From positions 33,108,958 to 33,172,957 of the forward strand of contig NC_134842.1 of assembly GCF_965363235.1 (NCBI RefSeq): a DNA stretch of 64,000 nt. Direction: 5' to 3'. Positions 12,783 through 21,405 of this stretch are shown piece after piece (positions within the stretch are counted from its first letter, which is position 1; the number at the start of each line of letters is the position of its first letter). A model generated the notes under the pieces. It ran no database searches, was not told the DNA's origin, and worked only from the letters and a program-made list of their open reading frames with translations. Origin of the DNA: Mytilus galloprovincialis. Taxonomy: Eukaryota > Mollusca > Bivalvia > Mytilida > Mytilidae. Made by a program: the position numbers and the translations under genes.

Positions 12783-12945
12783 TCGTTTCTGTGTGTCTTA
12801 CATTCTAATGTTGTGTTTCTGTTGTGTCGTAGTTATCGTTTTATATTTGATGCGTTTTCCTCAGCTTTAGTTTTAACCCGGATTTGTTTTTTTCACAATC
12901 GATTTATGAATTTCGAACAACAGTATACCACTGTTGCCTTTATAA
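12783..12945 (+). repeat. Tail repeat of a dispersed element, copy 1
   Basis: TGTTGTGTTTCTGTTGTGTC, then AACCCGGATTTGTTTTT, CGATTTATGAATTTC and ACTGTTGCCTTTAT occur here and again, in the same order and orientation, at 14738-14880. It probably represents the 3' end of the retroelement whose RT fossil lies upstream. Confidence 0.55.
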
Positions 12946-14049
12946 ATTACTATTGCAAGATAAAAGAGTCTTAGAATAGTTGAATGTACTTGGAAATATC
13001 TTTGGATTTTTGTAATATCCACATCTGATTCAGGCCACCTCTGGAATAGATAGTTCCGCAATAACTTATCCGTCTTTGATAGCTGATGAAATTGATGTTA
13101 ACAATTTAGAGAGAGGTTTGTGGAGCATTTGGAAGACCCAGCAATGTACCGTTGTTTGTAAACACACTTATGTATTTGGAAATCAAATACAGTGATGGAA
13201 GATCCAATTCTTCATCTTTGGTTGGAATTCCAAAGGAACATATTTTTTTTAGTAAGTGTCGTGGTGGTACATGTGACGTATATTTTGAGTGAATTTTGAA
13301 TACCGAATCTATTTATCAAGTAAAAATTATGAAGTAGGTTGCTGGTTGTGGATTCATCTGCTGAGACAACAACATATTTGTCATGGAGGAGGAACGAGTT
13401 TTCTGTAACATATGAGTCTTGAAAGATTGATGAACCATGAGTATTGATACTGATTCAGTTTCTTTATTCTGATTTGCATCAACGACCACATTGTTGAAGG
13501 CCATATAGTTGCATATAATTACTTAAGGTCCCTCCATTTGAAATTTGGTAGATACTGGCAATCACACCGAATCTCCTTATTTTTATATATAGAGTGAGGA
13601 AATTTGTAAAAGCACTGTACCCTTAATTAACTTTTTGTAATATTGTGTCGGTCAGAAAGCATGTTTTGCTTTTAGTTATTTTTAGTTGGAAATTACTTTT
13701 CGGCTTTCATTTATTGAGGAACTAACTGTCTGGCTCCTTTTCGAAATGTCAAGACCAAGATACCAGGCATATATCACTTCAGGTTAAGCAAAATGGCATT
13801 CACTGGGGTTGATGATACGCCTATAAACTAGCTTTAACAGCCAACTAAAAAGTTTCAATTTTTGCTAAAAGGACAAGATAAAGGTAAGAATATCATCAAC
13901 AATAAAAGCTTTTGTGTAGTAGGTAAGTTTTCATAGAAATTAAGTCAGCACCCGACAGCTTAGGCTGAACAAGAATTACACAGAAATCAAACAAAATCAA
14001 ACTACAAACGCCTACACTGATACATCTTAATTTGAGTAACAAGATAATC
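12946..14049. other. Repeat-derived sequence without a gene
   Basis: No host exon could be recognised. Short frames are interrupted and the base composition is like that of the neighbouring transposon remains. Some of it may belong to the old retroelements on either side. Confidence 0.35.
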
Positions 14050-14290
14050 TGCACGTGCTGTTTTAAAGTCAAGGCTGTATTGCCAAGATCCTAACTGTTC
14101 TAAATATCTTGGCTTCTCTATTACCATAAGCATCATGTACGTCCTTTAGCCTTGGTAACGGAAAATAAGTTGACCTATTAGTAGTATTCACGGTTCTGTG
14201 GTCTACACCGAATCATAATCTCCAGGAGTTTTCTTACGCATCACCACGGGATTTTCCTTTTGTTGCCGGTTTCCTCTTCACTACCATACT
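14050..14290 (-). mobile_element. Ty3/Gypsy-type retroelement fossil (RT fragment)
   Basis: Minus-strand translation contains remnants of the Ty3/Gypsy RT block: a 'VVVRKK.PGDY' start, 'GVDHRTVN', 'STYFPLPRL.DVHDA' and an 'AK.F' region. Only a short part of the polymerase region remains. It is clearly broken and old, with no LTR recognised nearby. Confidence 0.55.
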
Positions 14291-14737
14291 TTAAGCATTT
14301 GTACTAGTAATGTATGTCAAGGAAGTCAAAGTCAAATTACAATCATTTTGTCGAGCTATAATTAACTTTTTAGGATGTATTTTGACTTTGTTTAGATTCT
14401 ACATATTAATTACAAATGATAAATTACGCAGGCGAAGCATCATTATCACAATCTTTACTTATACGTTAATTTACAGAGCAACTGAGAAATTTAGATAAGT
14501 ACGAACAACTTATTTTGATAAATAAAACATGAACATGAAGCCGATATTATTCGTGTTTACGAATCGATAAAAACTGTGGTTTTCATGTATTCGGCCACTA
14601 ATGAAACGATACGTACACATCAGAAAAGCGCTTCTTTAAATAAAATGATTTTACTTTAAAACTCGTATAGTATACTTGCATGAAAAACTCACGAAATTGA
14701 GAAAACGTTATAATGAACAACCAGGAAAGTGTTGTCA

Positions 14738-14880
14738 TGTCAATGTTGTGTTTCTGTTGTGTCGTAGTTCTCCTCTTAAATTTGATGCGTTTCCCATAGT
14801 TTATAACCCGGATTTGTTTTTTTTTTTCTCAAACGATTTATGAATTTCTAACAGCGGTATACTACTGTTGCCTTTACTTA
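14738..14880 (+). repeat. Tail repeat of a dispersed element, copy 2
   Basis: This is a second copy of the 12783-12945 repeat (TGTTGTGTTTCTGTTGTGTC ... CTACTGTTGCCTTTAC). It ends about 140 bp downstream of the SELENOO stop codon, on the opposite strand to that gene. Confidence 0.55.
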
Positions 14881-15019
14881 GACTTTGTTAGTGCAACAAG
14901 ATCGGGGTTATGATGCATATCAATTATTTTGATATAACACCAGTTGTAAACAGACTGATGGAAAATGTAACAAATACTAAGATACATGGCAAATTAAATA
15001 AAAAAAAAAACAATATGTA

Positions 15020-17042
15020 TTATGACGAACAGCTGACTTTTAATTGTTTTGACCATTCTGGAGGAGGTGATGCAAATCCTAAAGCCTCAGCTTCATCTTG
15101 GTATTCATATGGTCTCTCTAGTATCTTCGAAACTCGGTTTAAATATGTAAAATCGTTTTTCTCAACCTTTTCTATTACACTTTGTGCTATCCAGTTTCTA
15201 AGTATATATCGTGGGTTTGTATTAAGCATTATTTCTTTTCGTTCGTCTTCAGATTTTTGTTCTTTAAAAAATCGTTCTTTGTACATGGATATCCATTCTG
15301 TGTACCATTTATGCTTTGATAACTTTTCCAATGCCCAATAGAACCTAGTGATTCCGTAATCATTCAATTTTTTGATAGGTAACTCTCCAAGTTGTCTAAA
15401 TGTCATAGTGAAATCAGACTTATTTTCCGACATAATTTTTAACAAAATAGCTATCAGTTGCTCATCGTCTGCAACATTTTTAATATCAAACGTCAGACCT
15501 AACTTTTTAAGAAACACTTTCAAAAACTTTGTTTTATAAATATCAATATACCCGTTTAGAATTTGGCCAGCTTGTTTCTTTTGCTTCTGTGTTAATAATG
15601 GTTCCAAAGCTGCTCTAAGTTTATTAAGATTAAAGTAACCAACATCGGGTTGCTTCTCGTAACTATAGCGACCTTCGTCGTCTGAAGTATTAGGGACAAA
15701 GTCTGGATTATATTCTTCCAAAAATCCGAAAGGACCGTAATCTATGGTTATAGATAGAAGGCTGAAATTATCGGTATTACATACGCCGTGGGTGAATCCC
15801 ACTGATTGCCATAGAACAATCATTTGAGCAGTTTCTTCAACTACTGTAGAAAAAAACTCAAGGTATCGATCAGCGCTACTTACATTTATCGTTTTAAAAT
15901 AATGTGAAATAACAAAATCTGTGAGATTCTTCAAGAGTTCATACTCTTTAGAATCGGCGAGTATCTCTAATGACCCGATTCTAAACCACGATTCAGCTAA
16001 TCTCAGAACAATTGCGCCGCGTTCAGTGCGACGATGACCATCATAAAACATGTCACGTACTACTGGATCATCGCTCACCAACAAAGATGCAGCTCTGCTT
16101 GTTGGAATTCCTAAAAAAAAAATAAACAAAAGGACAATTTAATATCATTTTAACAGCACAATGATTAATTAAAAGAAATGACTTTTTGATAGTTCATATG
16201 TACGAATATCATCCAATGCAAACATATTAAGTTCTAATTATAATTGCAACTAAATGTTTTCGGACGACTGTGACATAAACTTCTACATCTGCAATCATAT
16301 CTCTTTGTGTTGTGAATTCAAAATTCCTTATTCCATAAAAAAAACCAATTTATACTCTAAACCAAACCTATAACTTGATCTGTTACTCACAATTAGAAAA
16401 CAGCACATTATTATAAATTACAGTTCAGAAGTTATGAATGATGAACCGGACGGACGGACATGGTAACTGAACAGCCCGAAAAACTTTGAAGCATGATATA
16501 CATAAAAAGTATATTTCAATAGTATCTCAATAAACATTGATTTTAATAAGATTGCACATCAAGATGCATTTGTACAATGAAACATTTCCAAAGACCTTTG
16601 GCATTACTAGAATACGGAAACTTAAATTCTGCTATCAACTAAAATAAAGGGGTGCCTATGCACCAGCAAACCATATGTCAACCGTTACTGTTTAAAAAAC
16701 AGAACATCTTCACAAACACATCTAATAAGGAAAACTTTGCTTTCATAGATGAAAAATGTCAGATTCTCCTTACAAACTGAAAAGCGGAAAGTATGGTTTT
16801 TAATGTAACTATAGAAAAAACAATAGTCTAGAAATAAACATGTTTAAAATTGACATTTAAACACCGTAAACATGCAAATCCACTGAAGCATTAAATTATT
16901 GATTATATATATATGATAAAACGGTACACGTGCATATAACAGGAACTTCAAAGACACCTGGCACTTAGTCATAGTTACTAAACTTTATGAACAACATATA
17001 AATATAACATTCTAATTAGTCACAGGAAGTTGAAAAACAACA

Positions 17043-17093
<51 letters not shown>

Positions 17094-17354
17094 ACTCGTC
17101 TAAACATCAACCCAACAATGTTAGATCTGTAAATTTGCTTTCGCAAATTTTTGGTTCTTCCCTCGCCGGGATTCGAACCCATGCTACTGTGATATCGTGA
17201 CACCAAATCGCCTGCACTGCAGCCGTCCCGCTAGACCACACGACCACCTGGGCTCTCAAAAAAGAGCTTTCGCTGGCCGTGTGTTACCTTTCCTCATCAT
17301 TGATGGCGATCCGATGGATACATCTGTTGTAGAGTTGTCACTGACTCAGACGTA

Positions 17355-17432
<78 letters not shown>

Positions 17433-20400
17433 TCTAAAGATTTGCACAACGGTACTGATATAAGATGTTATAATACGAAAATGTTGTTATTAAATCGTGC
17501 TGACAAATATTTCGGCTCAACAAATGGCCTTCTTCAAGTGTCACAAGTTTTAACAATACTGATACATAATGTATAAGGTGTAAAAATAGATCAGTAATAA
17601 TACAGGTAATTTATTGATAACTTTAAGTCGGACATTATTAGAAATACTAAAAATAACAATAAACCTTTTGACAATCTTACCAATGAAGAACGGACTGCAC
17701 TAAAAAACTTACGATCTAACAACAATATCGTCATTAAAACTGCAGACAAAGGCAGTGCAGTGGTTGTCATGGATAAATCTGCCTATATTCAAGAGGCTGA
17801 ACGACAACTTGGCGATGCAAGGTTCTACCAAAAACTAGACTGATCCTACAACATCTTTTAGCAGAGAAATTACTGATAGTTTGGTAGAAATGCATGACGA
17901 TGGTTTCATCGATGACAAAACTCTTGAATATTTGAAACCAGAAAATCCAAAACCGGGCAGATTTTATCTTTTACCTAAAATTCATAAGGCCAATAACCCA
18001 GGAAGACCTATAGTTTCAGCGAACGGTCATCCAACGGAAAAAATATCGGAATTTGTTGACTTCCATCTTCGTCAACATGTTGAAGACTTACCATCTCACA
18101 TCAAAGATACAACCGATTATCTAAGAAAAATGCAGGCCTTAAATCCACTCCCCTCCGACACGACTCTTGTTTCCATGGATGTCACCTCCCTCTACACTAA
18201 TATTCCACATGCAGATGGCATCGATGCATGTAAAGAAGTTTGGAATTCCAGACCAGTGAAATATCCACCTACCGAATGCCTTGTCAAAATGCTCACGCTG
18301 GTACTTAAGAAAAACAACTTCACTTTTGATGGAGATCATTATTTGCAAGTAAATGGAACTGCCATGGGCACCAAAATGGCTCCGTCATATGCCAACATAT
18401 TTATGGGCAAATTAGAGAAACAACTCCTTGAAACTTCCATCGAAAAACCGCTTTCCTGGTTTAGATTTATAGATGATGTGGATATGAAATGGAATAAAAG
18501 CGACGAGGATTTAGATACTTTTATCACTCATGCCAACAACATACATCCTAGTATCAAATTTACTCATGAGGAGTCTAAATCCAAAATCGCCTTCCTCGAT
18601 ACTTCAAGTTCGCTCACAGAGGGCATCATATCTACAGATTTATATTCTAAACCCACTGACACTCATCAATATTTGTCCCCTAAAAGTTGCCATCCTGCTC
18701 ATCTTACAAAGAGCATTCCATACAGTCAGGCACTTAGAGTCAAGCGAATATGTTCCAACACAGAAACAACTAAAAGACAACTACGTCAACTTGAAACTCG
18801 CTTGAAGAAAAGGGGCTACAAACACAGAAATATCAAAAAAAGCTTTCAGAAAGCGGAATCAATTCCCAGGAGTGAACTATTGGAATACAAAGTTAAAAAG
18901 AAAAATAAAAGGACTCCATGTGTTCTTACTTACCACCCATCTCTCAAAAACAGCTTTGGTGTCATTCGTGAGCATTGGAAATCAGTTGAAAAGAATTCCA
19001 AACTATCCAAGATTTTTCCCGAGCCTCCAATGATAGCTTTTAGGCAACCTAGTAGTCTGCGGAACCTGCTGGTGCGGGCTGAAGTGTCTGATAATAGAAG
19101 TACTTCTGGAGAATGTCGTTCGTGTGAAGAAAAACGCTGCAAATGCTGCCTACAGATGCAGCATTCATCAACATTTCACAGTAAGGCAACCGAAAACAAC
19201 TATAAGATATTTTGCAATGTTACCTGCAAAAGTATGAATGTTATTTACATACTAGAATGTTCGGTTTGTGGCCTCCAATATGTTGGTGAGTCAAAGCAGC
19301 CTTTCCACAAACGCCTCAATGGCCATAGGAGTGATATCTCTAAGAAGCCACTTCTCCCAGTTTCTCAGCACTTCAGACAGTCGGGTCACAAACCTGATGA
19401 CTTTAACCGCATGAAAATTCTAGTGATTGAACAGAATATTCACTGGAGTGATGCCCAGCGACAGGTTCGGGAAAGCTTTTGGATAAAGGAACTTAATGTA
19501 CATCATCCAAACGGCATCAATAAGAAATACTAGCGTTTTTGTTTTTTCACTCATTTTTATTGTTAATATACACAGTCACGTATATTGATTTATAGTGTTT
19601 TGTTTATATTATGATATTCAGGCTTTTGGATTAAAATCAATCGACCAAAATTTACCTGTATTATTACTGATCTATTTTTACACCTTATACATTATGTATC
19701 AGTATTGTTAAAACTTGTGACACTTGAAGAAGGCCATTTGTTGAGCCGAAATATTTGTCAGCACGATTTAATAACAACATTTTCGTATTATAACATCTTA
19801 TATCAGTACCGTTGTGCAAATCTTTAGACTGATATAATTTTTTCCTTATCTGCATAGTATCGCCTATTCTAGACGATCCGGTACATAGTAAATTTGCTGG
19901 TTGGTCGTTTTTATAGACTTTTATATATATATATATGTGTTTTTCTGACACAAAAAAAAATGTATGATTGATCAGCATGCTTACTGTTGTGTGCTTAACC
20001 TACAGTTCCAAATATTTAAGCATATTTATGACGAGCACCAATGAGAACATTATACAATAAGTAGGCACGAATCTGGCCTGCAAATATAAAATGAGGATAT
20101 TTGGATGGAGAGTTGTCTCATTGGCACTCACACCACATCTTCCTATATTTATATTGGATATGCATGATAGGGCAGAAATGTTGCCTTGCAACAGGTCATC
20201 TATAGCGATCCCACATAGCTTGCATGAACATGCAAGCTGAATTGGCACTCCCCTACACGGGACATCAAATTTAACATCTAAATTCCAACTAGATGCCGTG
20301 TCACCAATTAAATATATACATATAAATGAGGCATGGGGCAGGATTGCATTTGGGTTTTGTATGAGAAAAAATATGATGGGATGATATTATAATAGGCAAA

Positions 20401-21115
20401 TGATGACAGCTATAGACCCTTCATTTTGACGTTTGAAATGCATTCCATATAGTTATCTAAGAATTACCACAATATATCATTGTCACTTACCAAGATAAAA
20501 CATAGCCTCACTGCAGAGAAATTCTCTCACAGATGATCGTATCACAGCCCGGCCATCACCACGTCTTGAATATGGAGTCAAACCAGACCCTTTCAGTTGA
20601 AGTTCGTATCGCTCTCCACGTTGGTTGACATATTCTCCGATCATTACAGCACGACCATCCCCTAGTTGTCCAGACCAATATCCAAACTGATGACCTCCAT
20701 ATCTATGGGACAGCGAGGTTGTGAGCAATTTTTTACCTCCTGCAAAGGCCACAAATTCACCTGTCAATGCAACGGTTGGGTCCAAGTCCAAAATATTACT
20801 TAAAACATAATTTGACACTGCTGCTAATTGAACATTAGACTTCAAAGGAATCGGTCTTACTGCTGAAAATACACAATCGGAAACTCTTCTTACATAGTTC
20901 CTAGTCTCCTTTTCTATAGGAAATGATTGTTGTAGAAGTTGATTCTTTGCAAGATTCCAGTCAGCAAAGTTCGCGTGTACTTTTAAATGTAAATGACAAG
21001 TGTCATACTTTATAAACTTTTCGAGCAGGCTGATGTAGTCACACGTCAACTTGTTGCTTGTTTTAATGGTATTTGAAAGAGTTAGTAGTGTTATCAACTT
21101 GAACACGTATTTCAT
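15020..21115 (-). CDS. SELENOO: Selenoprotein O homologue (protein AMPylase), cysteine form
   Basis: SelO has a pseudokinase fold with inverted ATP binding; it transfers AMP to Ser/Thr/Tyr of redox proteins and is mitochondrial in animals. Coding exons: 21115-20491 (donor GTAAGT) and 16110-15020 (acceptor TTTTTTTTAG). The phase-1 junction rebuilds [11 protein letters not shown], giving 571 aa (human 669). K175 (LQLKGSG) and E198 (VREFLCSE) match the nucleotide-binding Lys/Glu pair; D322 and N323 (NTDN) and D332 (TIDYGPFGF) match the catalytic Asp and metal-binding residues, with family spacing kept (23 and 10 residues). Motifs YGGHQFG and SRRGDGRAV are intact. The hydrophobic start [13 protein letters not shown] may act in targeting. 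The C-terminus is ...KVSCSS: Cys (TGT) replaces the vertebrate Sec, and Lys the partner Cys. The 4.4-kb intron holds a SINE and a Penelope-like element. Confidence 0.93.
17043..17091. repeat. (TA)n microsatellite, tail of the SINE
   Basis: This is an uninterrupted TA run of about 48 bp. It directly follows the 3' end of the minus-strand tRNA-SINE and is probably its simple-repeat tail. Confidence 0.8.
17092..17354 (-). mobile_element. tRNA-derived SINE
   Basis: On the minus strand, TGGTCTAGCGGG (17227-17238) is an A box and GGGTTCGAATCCC (17168-17180) a B box, spaced as in a tRNA gene; the head resembles a tRNA but is not a clean cloverleaf. A body (ATTTGCGAAAGCAAATTTAC, then TTGGGTTGATGTTTAGACG) and a (TA)n tail follow. 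About 110 bp precede the A box and include ATCGGATCGCCATCAATGAT. It lies in the SELENOO intron in the same orientation as the gene. Confidence 0.75.
17355..17425. repeat. (TA)n microsatellite between SINE and Penelope-like element
   Basis: About 70 bp of pure TA directly abut the left inverted end of the Penelope-like element. Insertion of the latter into an existing TA tract is the simplest reading. Confidence 0.8.
17426..17610. repeat. Left inverted terminal repeat of the Penelope-like element
   Basis: This 185-bp segment is repeated in inverted orientation at 19652-19836. On its minus strand it carries the hammerhead-like string GAAGAAGGCC...GAGCCGAAAT at about 17502-17539. Confidence 0.85.
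17881..19533 (+). CDS. Penelope-like element protein: reverse transcriptase plus GIY-YIG endonuclease
   Basis: The open frame encodes about 550 aa. RT motifs: FYLLPKIHK (28-36), GRPIVS (41-46), [11 protein letters not shown] (99-109, first catalytic Asp D100), [17 protein letters not shown] (159-175), and FIDD (196-199, catalytic pair). A Cys-rich linker [12 protein letters not shown] (412-423) precedes the GIY-YIG nuclease: VIYILEC..CGLQYVG (454-469), the R479/H482 region, and E531 in ESFWIKEL. The first codons are not a true start, because homologous coding text continues upstream to about 17640. The element replicates by target-primed reverse transcription; the enzyme acts on its own RNA and on chromosomal DNA. 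Confidence 0.85.
   Translation: MVEMHDDGFIDDKTLEYLKPENPKPGRFYLLPKIHKANNPGRPIVSANGHPTEKISEFVDFHLRQHVEDLPSHIKDTTDYLRKMQALNPLPSDTTLVSMDVTSLYTNIPHADGIDACKEVWNSRPVKYPPTECLVKMLTLVLKKNNFTFDGDHYLQVNGTAMGTKMAPSYANIFMGKLEKQLLETSIEKPLSWFRFIDDVDMKWNKSDEDLDTFITHANNIHPSIKFTHEESKSKIAFLDTSSSLTEGIISTDLYSKPTDTHQYLSPKSCHPAHLTKSIPYSQALRVKRICSNTETTKRQLRQLETRLKKRGYKHRNIKKSFQKAESIPRSELLEYKVKKKNKRTPCVLTYHPSLKNSFGVIREHWKSVEKNSKLSKIFPEPPMIAFRQPSSLRNLLVRAEVSDNRSTSGECRSCEEKRCKCCLQMQHSSTFHSKATENNYKIFCNVTCKSMNVIYILECSVCGLQYVGESKQPFHKRLNGHRSDISKKPLLPVSQHFRQSGHKPDDFNRMKILVIEQNIHWSDAQRQVRESFWIKELNVHHPNGINKKY
19652..19836. repeat. Right inverted terminal repeat of the Penelope-like element
   Basis: This is the inverted copy of 17426-17610. 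The string TTGAAGAAGGCC...GAGCCGAAAT at 19724-19752 resembles the two conserved boxes of a hammerhead ribozyme, a motif known from terminal repeats of Penelope-like elements, but the first box deviates from CUGANGA. Confidence 0.85.
20086..20145 (-). repeat. Fragment of the 'AAGATGTGGTATGAGTGCC' dispersed repeat
   Basis: The minus strand reads AGGAAGATGTGGTGTGAGTG followed by CCAATGAGACAACTCTCCAT. The same text occurs at 23086, 58590, 62287 and 63257 among others. Confidence 0.65.
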
Positions 21116-21405
21116 AGCTACATGTATGTTTGTTTATAGTTGAGTTTTACTTAAAATTCTACCATCATGGAAATGCCCTTAAGCGATCTGCTAAAAATAT
21201 GTCAGATCATGCCACTTTGCTATTTTCGAATTAGTTTTTAAAAATAAAAAATGATTGTGTGGCAGACTATTGGATTCAAATAATAGCAAACATCCCCATA
21301 TTTGTTGACATAAAATGCCAAACAACGAAAGACAGTATTCTTAAATAATTCAGTCAATACAAGAGAGATAACTCTACAGGAAAATTAAAATTAACATGGT
21401 TAAAA
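21116..21405. promoter_or_regulatory. Probable bidirectional promoter between SELENOO and BOLA2
   Basis: The start codons of the two divergent genes are 290 bp apart, so both 5' UTRs and promoters must lie here unless upstream noncoding exons exist. I see no TATA box at a convincing position and no CpG-rich core. Confidence 0.55.

Larger units (their letters stand above)
17426..19836 (+). mobile_element. Penelope-like retroelement with 185-bp inverted terminal repeats
   Basis: The segments 17426-17610 and 19652-19836 are inverted copies that I find identical over essentially their whole length (for example TCAGTCTAAAGATTTGCACA against TGTGCAAATCTTTAGACTGA). Between them lies a single RT plus GIY-YIG reading frame. 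Inverted or direct pseudo-LTRs and this domain order are characteristic of Penelope-like elements. The copy is shorter than a full element and has about one break in its frame, but the near-identity of its ends implies a fairly recent insertion. It occupies the SELENOO intron on the opposite strand to the gene. Confidence 0.88.

Noticed and set aside
14880-15019. SECIS element in the SELENOO 3' region
   Set aside because: I saw no ATGA...AA...GA arrangement on the minus strand, and the protein has a Cys codon so needs none. A folding search would be needed for certainty.
15020-15341. 143-codon plus-strand frame 14910-15341
   Set aside because: It is antisense to the conserved SELENOO C-terminus and has no family features of its own.
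17160-17246. Possible functional tRNA gene (A and B boxes on the minus strand)
   Set aside because: The boxes are good, but the arms do not form a clean acceptor stem and the sequence continues into a SINE body with a (TA)n tail. It is the head of a tRNA-derived SINE.
19391-19425. CTGATGA...GAAA string as a hammerhead
   Set aside because: It lies inside the conserved GIY-YIG coding sequence and stem II cannot form; the resemblance is coincidental.
19685-19978. 97-codon minus-strand open frame
   Set aside because: It lies mostly in the right inverted terminal repeat of the Penelope-like element and has no coding features.
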